DNA from: Acidimicrobiales bacterium
GTDB taxonomy: Bacteria > Actinomycetota > Acidimicrobiia > Acidimicrobiales > AC-14
DNA: 64,000 nucleotides
Assembly: GCA_025463925.1 (NCBI GenBank)
Contig: JAODBK010000049.1
Coordinates: 1 to 64,000, forward strand
Direction: 5' to 3'
Position numbers and translations under genes: made by a program. Shown here one piece after another: positions 41,284 to 50,403 of the stretch. The stretch's first letter is position 1. The number at the start of each line of letters is the position of its first letter. The notes beneath the pieces are model-generated. The model did not search any database. It saw nothing but the letters and a program-made list of their open reading frames with translations, and had not been told where the DNA came from.

Positions 41284-43691
41284 GTGCGCCCGCTGGTGAG
41301 ACCGAGACCGAGATCGATCTCCCGCAGATCCTCGGTGGTGAACGGTCGGTCGAGTCCGACGAGCTCGAGCGGCACGGTGTCCTCGCGAGCGGATCGGGCT
41401 CGTCCAGGTGCGGCCGATGGTGACCGGGCCGCGGTTGCGCCGATGCGGGGGAGGACCGCGACGAGCGCGGCGGTGATGAGGACGAAGTCCCAGTTGCCGA
41501 TCACGTGCTCGAACGCCAAGAGCCAGGCCGACAGCTCGACCGCCACGCCGGCGACGAACACCGGGGTCCGGCCACGGATCAGTCGCTTCCAGGACCGGAA
41601 GGCATCGTCGAGGAAGCCGCTCGGCTGACGACCCAGGCCGACGCCGATGAGCGCCGGCAGCACAGTGGTGAACTGGGCCAGCCACAACAACGGGCCGTGG
41701 AAGGCCGAATAGTCGTGGGCGAGCTTGGCGAAGATGCTCTGGAGGGTCACGAACACGGCGCCGTAGAGCACACCGGCCGCGAAACCACCGGAGACGTACC
41801 CGGCGCCGGCGACGACGAGGAGCATCAGCATCGTCATCGACTCGAACAGGCTGAACCGCCCGGCTGTGACCGCGCCGATCTCTTGCGCGAACAGGCAGCC
41901 GCCCAACCCGGCGATCGCCGATGAAAGGAAGAACACCGACAGCTTCGTCTGAACGATGTTCATGCCGAGCGTGGCGCAGGCAGCCGGGCTGTTCCTCATG
42001 GCGGTCAGGCGCCGGCCGTAGGCGCTGCGCCGCAACCCGATCAGCATGAAGCCGAGCACCGCGAACACGACCGTCAACAGGAGAAGGAAGTTTGCCTGCG
42101 GCTTGAAGTCGATGCCGAGGAGCCGAGGCCGCGGCACCTGCAGGTTGCCATTGGGGAAGATGGGGCTCCACCGCGCTCGCTGCAGCCACGGGTCGCTCGC
42201 CGCGACGGTGAAGACCACGCCAGCCGCGACGGACGCCACGAGCGCACCGATGGCGCCCCGGGCGCGGAAGACGAACCACACCGCGACGAGGCCGGCGACC
42301 GCGAGGAGGATGAGGGTGACCGGGTAGATGCGCCGTTGGGCCGCGAACTCCTTGAACACCATCTGCTCCACGCCCAACGAGAACGCCGCGGTCGCCAGCG
42401 CGAGATAGACGCCCCGCAAGCGCAAGGCCGGCAGCGCCATTGCCGCCCCGATCAGCGCGGTGACGATGATCGCGGGCGCGTAGGCCAGCCAACCTGCGCG
42501 GTCGATGGCGTTGTGGCCGACGTGGTGGAAGAAGACCGTGCCGCCGATGCCGGCCAACGCCATCGTCGCCAGGCTCACCTCGCCGGCGAAGCCGACGAGC
42601 AGCACCAACGACAACATGATCACGGCCGCGGCCACGGCGTCACTCACGACGAGCAGCGCCGAGGGAGCCATGATCCTCGACAGCAGGAACATGCCGACCA
42701 TGAGCGCGACCGCACCGGCGCCGGCGTCACCCAAGGAGGGCAACGTGAATCGCTCACGGGCCCTGCTCACCGTCCCCCGAAGGCGGTCCTGCGGCAGGGC
42801 CACGAGCACCGCGAACAGCAGGATCATCGGGACGGCGAGCCGGAGGTTCCCGCGCCAATCGAACGACTTCGGCAGCAGGCCCGTCGGCCGCTCGAACGCC
42901 ATGCGGGTCGCGAGGCCGAGCACGATCGCTCCGACGAAGGTCATCGGCAGGTTTCGCAGCCGACCGAACATCGCCGCCGCGAACGCGTTGATCACCAACA
43001 GCGTCAAGAGCGTCGAGCTGAGGGTGCCGCCCAACGACGGCGTGATGAGGATGCCGGCCAGGGCCGACAACGACACGCCGATCATCCAGCTCACCAACGA
43101 CACGCGGTGGGGCCGACCGCCGTTCAGCTCGAGCAGCGAGCGATCGTCGACGACGGCGCGCATCGAGACGCCGATGCGCGTCCGGTAGAGCAGCACCCGC
43201 AGCCCGACGGCGAGGGTGGCGGCGACGACGAGGACGGTGAGGTCGTGCCACAGCAGCACCGCCCCGAACACCGTGACCTTGTGATCGGAACCGAAGAACG
43301 GCTGGATGGTGTGCGGGACGTTGGCGTTCCAGATCCAGTTGGCGAGGCTGATCAGGCCCAACAGGACCGAGATCGGCACCACGAGCTTCACCGTCTCCGA
43401 CGTTCCCTCCAGCCCGCGAATGACGACGAGGTAGATCACCGCCCCGATCAGCGGCGCGACGACCAGCAGGACGAACCCGAGTGCCAACGGCGCCGGCCAG
43501 TGCCCTTTCGGCAGCAGCGGCCATCGGTGATGGTCGTTGACCCGCAAGTCCCAGTAGATGTACGCGCAGAACATGCCCAGCGCGCCGTGGGCGAAGTTGA
43601 AGATGCCGGACGTCGAGTAGGTGACGACCAGACCGGCCGCGGCAATCGCGAAGACGGCACCGGTGACCAGGCCGTTGATGAGGAGGTTCAC
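41280..43691 (-). CDS. LivH-LivM fused permease
   Basis: An 803-residue permease combining both membrane subunits of a HAAT importer. Residues about 1-300 are LivH-like: INGLVTGAVFAIAAAGLVVT, NFAHGALGMFCAYIYW, and the EAA-like MRAVVDDRSLLELNGGRPHR. Residues about 360-740 are LivM-like: LVGFAGEVSLATMALAGIGG, ALPALRLRGVYLALATAAFS and MRNSPAACATLGMNI. Two extra C-terminal helices and a soluble tail follow (PFTTEDLREIDLGLGL). The substrate may be a branched-chain amino acid, amide, urea or an aromatic acid. ATG 43691 follows the binding protein gene by 27 bp. Confidence 0.94.
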   Translation of the reverse strand: MNLLINGLVTGAVFAIAAAGLVVTYSTSGIFNFAHGALGMFCAYIYWDLRVNDHHRWPLLPKGHWPAPLALGFVLLVVAPLIGAVIYLVVIRGLEGTSETVKLVVPISVLLGLISLANWIWNANVPHTIQPFFGSDHKVTVFGAVLLWHDLTVLVVAATLAVGLRVLLYRTRIGVSMRAVVDDRSLLELNGGRPHRVSLVSWMIGVSLSALAGILITPSLGGTLSSTLLTLLVINAFAAAMFGRLRNLPMTFVGAIVLGLATRMAFERPTGLLPKSFDWRGNLRLAVPMILLFAVLVALPQDRLRGTVSRARERFTLPSLGDAGAGAVALMVGMFLLSRIMAPSALLVVSDAVAAAVIMLSLVLLVGFAGEVSLATMALAGIGGTVFFHHVGHNAIDRAGWLAYAPAIIVTALIGAAMALPALRLRGVYLALATAAFSLGVEQMVFKEFAAQRRIYPVTLILLAVAGLVAVWFVFRARGAIGALVASVAAGVVFTVAASDPWLQRARWSPIFPNGNLQVPRPRLLGIDFKPQANFLLLLTVVFAVLGFMLIGLRRSAYGRRLTAMRNSPAACATLGMNIVQTKLSVFFLSSAIAGLGGCLFAQEIGAVTAGRFSLFESMTMLMLLVVAGAGYVSGGFAAGVLYGAVFVTLQSIFAKLAHDYSAFHGPLLWLAQFTTVLPALIGVGLGRQPSGFLDDAFRSWKRLIRGRTPVFVAGVAVELSAWLLAFEHVIGNWDFVLITAALVAVLPRIGATAARSPSAAPGRARSAREDTVPLELVGLDRPFTTEDLREIDLGLGLTSGRT

Positions 43692-43718
43692 GGGTCTGCC
43701 GGGAGCGCCGTGGTCGGG

Positions 43719-45230
43719 CTAGCTCGGCGTGAAGGTGCCGAACTCCGTGGCGATCCGGTTGGCGTCGAGCTTGGCCGCGGTGAGCGCGGTGGTCGAGATG
43801 CCCTTGACGAGGTAGCGAGGGTCACAGTCGAAGAGCCCAGTGGTGGGGGCGACCTTCACGAAGCTGGCCCCTTGCAGTCGCAGGAGGATCCCGCAACTCG
43901 GCGCGTCGTTGCTGCCGGGACTGGTCGCGGTGTGCAGGCCGCCAGCGGTCCAGCTCGTCTGCTGCGCCGCCGAATCGAGCACGCACTTCGCCGTGACCGT
44001 GGACCCGCAGGCCTTGACGCCAGTGGCCCACAGAAGGAATGCCGACGTTGCTTGCTCACCCAGGAGCGCGACCTTGCCGCCCGACTTGTTCATCAGGTCG
44101 ATGTACTTCTGCACCGCGGGCGCTTGGCTCGCCAGCTCGAACGGGACCGTGGCGAGGCGGACGTAGACGTTGTCGCCCGCGCTGGCGTTCTGGCCGTTCC
44201 AGGTCGCGAACTCGGTTTCGTAGTGGTTGGAGTCGGTCAGCCAGGCCTGCGGCGCGAACCCGACCTGCTTCGACGCCGCGAGGAAGTTCTCGAGGTTGGG
44301 ATTGGGTGAGCCGACCCAGACCACCGACTGGATGCCGCACGCCTTGAGGTTGCTGGCAAAGGGCTTCCAGTCCGATTCACCGGCGATGTTGTAGATCTGG
44401 TCGCACTTCAGGAACTTCCAGCCCGCCTGCGGGAAGGCGGCGGCGTACTTGTCGCGTGTCTCCCGGGTCGCCGGGAACTCGGCGAACACGAACGCCGACT
44501 TCTGCACCGCGTCGGGGAACAGCTTGGCCAGTTGGAATGCCGCCGAAGCCGGCACCTCGTCGCCCGGTCCGGGCACGGGCTCGATGACGCCCGGCCCGTG
44601 GGCGAAGGCGGTTGCGACCGCGTACGTCGGGATGCTCGACAACTTGCAGTCGATGCGGATCTTCTCCTGTCCCGCGTCGAGGACCCAGCCTTGGCCGACG
44701 AGCATGAACACCTTGTCGTTGCACGCCTGCGTCATCACCTGCGTGACCTGGAGCACCTTGGCGTCGTAGTAGTTGCCGACGACCTTCCGGCCGTTGATTC
44801 CGCCCTGGTCGTTGCACCACGTGATCATGGCCTTCATCGCGTCGGTCATCTCTTTGTCCAACCCGGGGGCCGCCGCGTACCCGGCGTCGTCACCGAAGCC
44901 GATGGTGATGGACGAGTCGGTGACGCCATTGGCGGTCGCACCCGACGCCGTGCCGCCACCGCAGGGTGACGGGAGCGTTCCGAACGCCGCCGCCGCGCTC
45001 GCGGACGTGGTGGTTGCGCCGGCCGGAGCCGAGGTGGACGGGCCCTTCGTGCCGGCGGTGTGGCTGCCGCCGCATGCCGAGGCGATGAGACCGAGGCCGA
45101 CGAGCATGGTGATCCACCGGCCTCGTGTCGGGCCGGCGCGACGTGCCCGGCGGGGGAGCGCTTCGATTCCTGGTGTCGCCCGACTGCCGAACCTTGGCCG
45201 CGAGCTCACGGTCAGCTTGTCCCCCGACAT
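43719..45230 (-). CDS. ABC substrate-binding lipoprotein (HAAT family)
   Basis: A 503-residue Peripla_BP_6-type lipoprotein. The signal region MLVGLGLIASACGG has a lipobox-like ASAC, so the mature protein would be lipid-anchored. A Thr/Ser/Ala-rich linker follows, then the two-lobed binding domain with TIGFGDDAGYAAAPG, CNDQGGINGRKVVGNYYDAK and VWVGSPNPNLENFLAASKQV. The ATG at 45230 has GGGGGAGAG upstream; the frame runs further up but lacks a start signal. It is the first gene of the LivHM-LivF-2TM operon and has a clear promoter at 45302-45330. The ligand is unknown; family ligands are amino acids, amides and aromatic acids. Confidence 0.93.
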   Translation of the reverse strand: MSGDKLTVSSRPRFGSRATPGIEALPRRARRAGPTRGRWITMLVGLGLIASACGGSHTAGTKGPSTSAPAGATTTSASAAAAFGTLPSPCGGGTASGATANGVTDSSITIGFGDDAGYAAAPGLDKEMTDAMKAMITWCNDQGGINGRKVVGNYYDAKVLQVTQVMTQACNDKVFMLVGQGWVLDAGQEKIRIDCKLSSIPTYAVATAFAHGPGVIEPVPGPGDEVPASAAFQLAKLFPDAVQKSAFVFAEFPATRETRDKYAAAFPQAGWKFLKCDQIYNIAGESDWKPFASNLKACGIQSVVWVGSPNPNLENFLAASKQVGFAPQAWLTDSNHYETEFATWNGQNASAGDNVYVRLATVPFELASQAPAVQKYIDLMNKSGGKVALLGEQATSAFLLWATGVKACGSTVTAKCVLDSAAQQTSWTAGGLHTATSPGSNDAPSCGILLRLQGASFVKVAPTTGLFDCDPRYLVKGISTTALTAAKLDANRIATEFGTFTPS

Positions 45231-45301
45231 GGCTCTCCCCCTCAATTCGCCTGCCCCCTGGCGGCGACGCCTGCGCAAGCACCATGGGTGCGAGGTTGCG
45301 G

Positions 45302-45330
45302 AGTCTAAGCAGGGCTCTCTAAATCCGCAA
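45302..45330 (-). promoter_or_regulatory. Promoter of Liv-type transporter operon
   Basis: On the reverse strand TTGCGG (45330-45325) is followed by a 17-bp spacer and TAGACT (45307-45302), a good sigma-70-like promoter. The transcript would start near 45295, leaving a leader of about 65 nt before the ATG at 45230. Confidence 0.65.
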
Positions 45331-45410
45331 GGGTGCGACGAGACCAAGGATTGACGCTCACCACGCGCACGCCCTCGACCCTGGGGCAGTCGAGGGGTCG
45401 GAGTGGCAGG

Positions 45411-45851
45411 TCAACCTGGGGTCGTGGTCGACGGCGCGGCCGTGACTCTCAGCTGACCGTCGGCGCGCGTCCCCTGCGATCCGACCACGTGCACCCGATA
45501 TGACCCCGCCGGATTGCCCGACTGCGGGGTGTATGTCCCACTCGCCGCTCCGGTCGGGTCTGCGGTGTGTGGTGGACCGACGAAGTGGGTGTGATTGGGC
45601 AGATCGACCGCGAAGGTCATCGGCTCACCCGCTCTGAGCCCGTGGGCCTCCAAGACGAAGTGCGTTCCCGGCGGGCCGGTCGCCGGTGAGATGACGAGCG
45701 TGCCCTTCCGGGTCGTCGAGGATCCCGAGAAGTGGCGGGTGATGCGGCTGCAGCCCGAGATCGAGACGGCCGCCACCAGGACGAGGACGGCCGCCGCAGA
45801 TGCGGGGTGACGCGCGGCCAGGTCGGGGGTCGGGCCCTCTGTCAGTGCCAT
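45411..45851 (-). CDS. Small secreted lipoprotein, Ig-like
   Basis: A 146-residue lipoprotein: signal region AAAVLVLVAAVSISGC with a classic SGC lipobox (Cys about residue 34). The mature part is one beta-sandwich-like domain starting GTLVISPATGPPGTHFVLEA, then GLRAGEPMTFAVDLPNHTHF and SGTYTPQSGNPAGSYRVHV, in the style of IPT/TIG or Ig-like domains found in surface proteins. The C-terminal tail is Thr-rich. It is divergent from the GGDEF-EAL gene. Function unknown; probably a cell-surface binding or structural protein. Confidence 0.85.
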   Translation of the reverse strand: MALTEGPTPDLAARHPASAAAVLVLVAAVSISGCSRITRHFSGSSTTRKGTLVISPATGPPGTHFVLEAHGLRAGEPMTFAVDLPNHTHFVGPPHTADPTGAASGTYTPQSGNPAGSYRVHVVGSQGTRADGQLRVTAAPSTTTPG

Positions 45852-45926
45852 CCGTCGATGCTTTCACGGCTTCGGGCACGCGTACGCGCCATGGAGCGCG
45901 GACCGGAACAGGTCGATGTCAGAGCA

Positions 45927-48641
45927 ATGGAGTCGAATCAGACGTCAACGGGACCGCGCCCGGCCAATGGGCCCCGCGGCCGGCCTGGAGTGGGAGTGAC
46001 GGCGCGGCTGGTCGCACTGGTCATGCTCCCCGTCACGGTGATGTGCGTGTTGGCCGGTTCGGTCGTATTGACCCGCCGAACGTCGGCCGCGCAGGCCGAG
46101 GCGGTCGACGTCGGCATGAGCGAGCTGGCCGACTTCGTCGTCCTGCGAGACGCGCTGCAGGATCTCCAGACGATCGCCGCTTTCGACGTCCGTTTCGGCC
46201 AGGTCGGCGTCACCCGCGCCACCGCCACGGCATTCCTGGGCGTCGACTGGTCGGCCGCGATTGCGCCGGCCCGGGCGCAGGCCGACCGGGCGGTCGCACG
46301 ACTCGGCGTGCGGACCCCCGTCAGTGCGAGCGCCCTCCGGGCGCTCTACGCCGAGAGCGACGCGACCGCATCCGGTCGGCTCTCGGCGGTCAAGCGGGTC
46401 ACGAGCTATGTGGACTCGAGTAGCGCCGCCCTCGCTCGCGAGCTCGACCAGCTCGAGGCGTCGACGCGCGAACCGCGGCTCGTTGCCGCGCTCGAGAGCC
46501 TGCGGGTCGTGAGCCGGATGGTGGATGCCGCCACTCCTCAGGTGGTCGACTTGAGTGCCGTCTGGTTCCCGGCGTTCGGCGCGACCCCGCAGGCGACCGC
46601 AGCGTCGTTGGTCAGCTTCGGCGCCGACAGCGCCAATTACGCCGACGCGTCCGCCGAACTTCGCGACCTGGGTGTGAAGAGTGTCGTCGGCGCGCTGGCA
46701 CGCGTCGAGGCGAGCCCGGGCGCCAAGGCGTTCGACGGCGCGGTGGCTGCCACCCGGCTGGGCACATCAGTCAGCGCCGGCAATGTCCCGATCGACAGCG
46801 TCATGGTCGCCGCGGCATTCCGCGGCTACTTCGACCGAGCGACCTTGCTCGATGGGCTGGTGACGACTTCGACCGCAGCGGTTCGCGACCAAGCGCAACG
46901 CCTGGCCGCCACGGAACACACCAGCTTCATGATCTGGCTCCTCGGCGCCGCCGGCCTGGCCCTCGCGTCGATCAGCGTCGCGCTGTTGCTGGCCCGCTCC
47001 ATCTCCAAGCCGTTGCGCGACCTGGCCGGATACGCCCACGCCGTGAACGAGGGCCAGCTCGACGCCGAGCCCTCCCGAAGCCGCGGCCGCGGACCTCGCG
47101 AGACGCGGATGGCGTTCGCGGTGTTCACCGACCTCGTGGCGAACTTGCAGCTGCTCGATGCCAAGGCCAATGCCCTTGCCGAGTGCAACTTCGATGATCC
47201 CGTCCTGAGCGAGCCGCTGCCCGGCCGGCTCGGCCGCTCCCTGGAGAGCTCGGTCGCGGTGCTCTCCGGTTCGATCGTCGAGCGTGACCAACTTCAAACG
47301 CATCTCGCCCATCAGGCGACGCACGACTCCTTGACGGGCATCGCCAACCGGCCGGCAGCCATCGCCGCGATCGAGGCGGCGATGCAGCGCGCCGGCCGAA
47401 CGGGCGCGATCACTGCGCTGCTGTTCGTCGACCTCAACGACTTCAAGGCTGTCAACGACAGCCATGGTCACGAAGTCGGCGACGAGGTCCTCCGCCAGGT
47501 CGCCACTCGCATCGCGAGCGACCTCCGCAGCGGGGACGTCGTCGCCCGCCTTGGAGGCGACGAGTTCGTCGTCGTCGCCGAGGACATCGCCGACGTTGCC
47601 GATGCCACCTATCTGGCACGGCGCGTCATCGACGTCGTCAGTGAGACCATCGACGTCGGCGCGCTGCAGATCAGCATCGGCGCCGCGGTCGGAGTCGCGT
47701 TGACCCACGACGGACCGGAAGCGCCGTTGCACCTCCTCGCCCGAGCTGACGCCGCCATGTATCGGGCCAAGCTCCACGAAGAGTCGGCGATCGAGATCTT
47801 CGATGCCGACTTGCAGCGGCAGATGATCGAGCGCGAGGACGTCGAATCCGCCCTCACCGCGGCACTGGCCGACCCATCAGGTGGCGGGCTCCAATTGCAC
47901 TACCAGCCGGTGCTCGACGCCACGTCGGGCGCAATGGTGGGTGTGGAAGCGCTCATCCGTTGGGATCGGCCGGGCCACGGCTTGCTCGCTCCCGACTCGT
48001 TCATCCCGATCGCCGAGGCGACGTCGCTCATCATCGATCTCGACTGCTGGGTGCTCGCGGAAGCGACGCGCCAAGTCGTCGCATGGTCGTCGGACGACGA
48101 TCTCGCCGGGGTCCCGGTGGCCGTCAACATTTCCGGTCGCCACTTGCTCAGCCGCCAGCTGCCGAGCCACGTCGAAGCGGCCCTCGACGCGAGTGGCATC
48201 GACCCCCGCTTTCTCAGCATCGAGATCACCGAGACGGTGCTGCTCACCGATCTCGTCATCGCCGCCGCGGAGCTCGACGTCATTCGTGCGCTCGGGGTCA
48301 GAGTCGCCATCGACGACTTCGGCACCGGCTACACGTCCCTGGCTCACCTCCAGCACCTGCCGATCGACACGATCAAGATCGACCGTTCGTTCATCAGCCA
48401 GCTGAACGTCCGGCGGGGCAGCTCGCTGGTCCGCATCGTCACCGACCTCGGCCACGCCATCGACATCAACATCGTCGCCGAAGGTGTCGAGACGGGCCTC
48501 GAGCTGAGCGCCCTGCAGGCCATGGGCGCAGATCACATCCAGGGCTTTCTTCTCAGCCGGCCGCTCGAGCCGGAGGCACTGGCGGTCTGGGCGCATGGAC
48601 GCCCGGCTGCCGAGTCGCTCGCGCTCGCTGGTTCGGCGTGA
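45927..48641 (+). CDS. Membrane GGDEF-EAL protein with extracytoplasmic sensor
   Basis: A 904-residue protein: TM1 about 28-50 (LVALVMLPVTVMCVLAGSVV), an extracytoplasmic helical sensor (about 55-325, nitrate-sensor-like in build), TM2 about 333-355 and a HAMP-like linker. The GGDEF domain (about 460-610) keeps RLGGDEF, so it may be an active diguanylate cyclase. The EAL domain (about 650-900) keeps VEALIRW, NISGRHL, EITETV, DDFGTGYTS, KIDRSF and AEGVET, so it may also be an active phosphodiesterase. It could switch between making and degrading c-di-GMP. ATG 45927 is the most likely start, ATG 45891 an alternative. It converges on the HD-GYP fusion gene with 4 bp between. Confidence 0.93.
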   Translation: MESNQTSTGPRPANGPRGRPGVGVTARLVALVMLPVTVMCVLAGSVVLTRRTSAAQAEAVDVGMSELADFVVLRDALQDLQTIAAFDVRFGQVGVTRATATAFLGVDWSAAIAPARAQADRAVARLGVRTPVSASALRALYAESDATASGRLSAVKRVTSYVDSSSAALARELDQLEASTREPRLVAALESLRVVSRMVDAATPQVVDLSAVWFPAFGATPQATAASLVSFGADSANYADASAELRDLGVKSVVGALARVEASPGAKAFDGAVAATRLGTSVSAGNVPIDSVMVAAAFRGYFDRATLLDGLVTTSTAAVRDQAQRLAATEHTSFMIWLLGAAGLALASISVALLLARSISKPLRDLAGYAHAVNEGQLDAEPSRSRGRGPRETRMAFAVFTDLVANLQLLDAKANALAECNFDDPVLSEPLPGRLGRSLESSVAVLSGSIVERDQLQTHLAHQATHDSLTGIANRPAAIAAIEAAMQRAGRTGAITALLFVDLNDFKAVNDSHGHEVGDEVLRQVATRIASDLRSGDVVARLGGDEFVVVAEDIADVADATYLARRVIDVVSETIDVGALQISIGAAVGVALTHDGPEAPLHLLARADAAMYRAKLHEESAIEIFDADLQRQMIEREDVESALTAALADPSGGGLQLHYQPVLDATSGAMVGVEALIRWDRPGHGLLAPDSFIPIAEATSLIIDLDCWVLAEATRQVVAWSSDDDLAGVPVAVNISGRHLLSRQLPSHVEAALDASGIDPRFLSIEITETVLLTDLVIAAAELDVIRALGVRVAIDDFGTGYTSLAHLQHLPIDTIKIDRSFISQLNVRRGSSLVRIVTDLGHAIDINIVAEGVETGLELSALQAMGADHIQGFLLSRPLEPEALAVWAHGRPAAESLALAGSA

Positions 48642-48645
48642 CCGC

Positions 48646-50403
48646 CTACCGCGCCGCGGCGTCACTGGGGTAGTCGATCACGCCCTCGCGCACCGCGGTC
48701 GCCACTGCCTCGAGCTTGGAGTGGGCCTGCAGCTTGGAGAGGATGCTCTGCACGTGGTTGCGCACGGTGTTGAGCCGCAGCCCGAGGCTTTGGGCGATCT
48801 GCTTGTTCACGAGGCCCGCGACCATGAGCTCGAGGATCTCGAGCTCGCGTGGCGTGAGGTCGGCGCCCAGCCCGCGGCGGGTCGGTCGCAGCTGGCGCAA
48901 GAGCGGCACCAGCTCGGTGGGTGCGGTGATCGTTTCGCCCTCGTGGACCGAGACGATGGCCTCGAACAGCACGTCGACCGCCTCCTCCTTTTTCACGAAG
49001 CCGGAACACCCGGCGGCGATGGCCCGCACGAGCGCCTGATCGTCGGTGCGGGCAGTCAGCATGATGACCTTGACCGCAGGGATCAGCGCCTTGATCTGCT
49101 CGGTGGCCTGAGGCCCGTCGCCATCGGGCAGCTCGAAGTCCATCAAGACGACGTCGGGCGCATGGGCCAGCGTTGCGGCCACCGCGTCGGCGACGCCGCC
49201 CGCGGTCCCGACCACCTTGAGCTCGGGCCGGCTGCCGAGGAGGCGGACCAGGCTGTGGGCGAAGATCTCGTGGTCGTCGACCACGAGGATGCGGATGCGG
49301 CCGAGCGCTTCGGCAACGTCGGGGTACGCGGCACGGATCGCGCGCAGCGATTCGATCGACGCGAAGAACGCATCCAGCAGCCGGGGCTCGAACTGCCGGC
49401 CCCGCAACTCGCCCATCATCTCCATGGCCTCCTCGAAGGTCATGGCGCGTCGGTAGACGCGGTTGGACGTGAGCGCGTCGAACACGTCGGTGACGGCCGC
49501 GATCCGGGCCTCTTCTGGGATCTCGGTGCCGGCCAGGCCCCGGGGGTAGCCGGTGCCGTCCCACCACTCGTGATGCGTCAGCGCGATGTCGGCGGCCAAG
49601 CTCAACAGCGCGGAGGTCGATCCGGCGAGGAGCTGGTAGCCGATGCGGGCGTGGTGCTGCATGGCGGTGTACTCCGCCGCCGAGAGCGCGCCCGGCTTCA
49701 ACAAGATCCCGTCGGGCACGCCGATCTTCCCGACGTCATGCAGCGCGGTGGCCAGGCGAAGGTCCTCGAGCGGTCGCGCGCGGAAGCCGACCGCTTCGGC
49801 GAGCACCACTGCGTAGCGGCTCATCCGGTCGATGTGGCGTCCGGTCTCCTCGTCGCGCAGCGACACCGCGCGGCTCAGCCGCTCGATCAGGTCACCACTG
49901 TCGTCGCCGCGCCCATCGGCTTCGAGGCCTTCCAGCACGCCACCGAGCACCCGTCCGCGCCCGATCGTGTCCTCCAGGGACCGCACGTGGCGTCGCTGGG
50001 CCAGCTCGAGGTCGCGACGTCGCAGCGCGCTGGCCAGGTTCACGAGCAACTCGTTGGTGTCGAAGGGCTTGATCACATAGCCGAATGCGCCGAGGTCGAA
50101 GGCCGCCTCGGCGGTGCCCGGGTCGTCGACCACGGTGGTCATCACGACCGCAAGGTCCGGGAAGTCTGCGGTCAGGTCCTTGAGCAACTCCATGCCGGAC
50201 GTGCCGGGCATCCTGATGTCGCAGAGCACCGCCGCGACGTCGTCCTCGGCGTCGAGCACCAGCCGGGCCTGCACCGTGGTCGCGGCCTCGAGGCAGGTAT
50301 AGCCATGTCCGGCCAGCATCCGTGCCGTGCTACGACGAAAGGTCTCGTCGTCATCGACGAGCAGCACCTTGATTGCCGTTCGTTCGCCGTCGTCCCTTGG
50401 CAA
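48646..50403 (-). CDS. REC-HD-GYP-REC-LuxR fused response regulator
   Basis: A 585-residue protein with an unusual chain of domains. REC1 (about 12-130): VLLVDDDE, CDIRMPGTSG (phospho-Asp), VIKPF. HD-GYP (about 170-360): ALHDVGKIGVPDGILLKPG, HHARIGYQLL and HHEWWDGTGYPRGLAG, the full metal-binding set. REC2 (about 370-490): ILVVDDHE, LMDFELPDGDG, FVKKEE. LuxR-type HTH (about 515-575): LTPRELEILELMVAGLVNKQ. It would join c-di-GMP hydrolysis to DNA binding under two phosphorylation inputs. No internal start codon precedes REC2, so this is a true fusion. TTG 50403 starts right after the kinase stop; GTG 50367 is possible. Its likely partner is that kinase. Confidence 0.93.
   Translation of the reverse strand: MPRDDGERTAIKVLLVDDDETFRRSTARMLAGHGYTCLEAATTVQARLVLDAEDDVAAVLCDIRMPGTSGMELLKDLTADFPDLAVVMTTVVDDPGTAEAAFDLGAFGYVIKPFDTNELLVNLASALRRRDLELAQRRHVRSLEDTIGRGRVLGGVLEGLEADGRGDDSGDLIERLSRAVSLRDEETGRHIDRMSRYAVVLAEAVGFRARPLEDLRLATALHDVGKIGVPDGILLKPGALSAAEYTAMQHHARIGYQLLAGSTSALLSLAADIALTHHEWWDGTGYPRGLAGTEIPEEARIAAVTDVFDALTSNRVYRRAMTFEEAMEMMGELRGRQFEPRLLDAFFASIESLRAIRAAYPDVAEALGRIRILVVDDHEIFAHSLVRLLGSRPELKVVGTAGGVADAVAATLAHAPDVVLMDFELPDGDGPQATEQIKALIPAVKVIMLTARTDDQALVRAIAAGCSGFVKKEEAVDVLFEAIVSVHEGETITAPTELVPLLRQLRPTRRGLGADLTPRELEILELMVAGLVNKQIAQSLGLRLNTVRNHVQSILSKLQAHSKLEAVATAVREGVIDYPSDAAAR

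Noticed and set aside
41284-42492. Upstream extension of the LivF frame across the LivHM gene (to a total of 651 codons)
   Set aside because: The extra codons are an Arg/Gly-rich shadow of the permease; the LivF family begins near the GTGA overlap at 41283.
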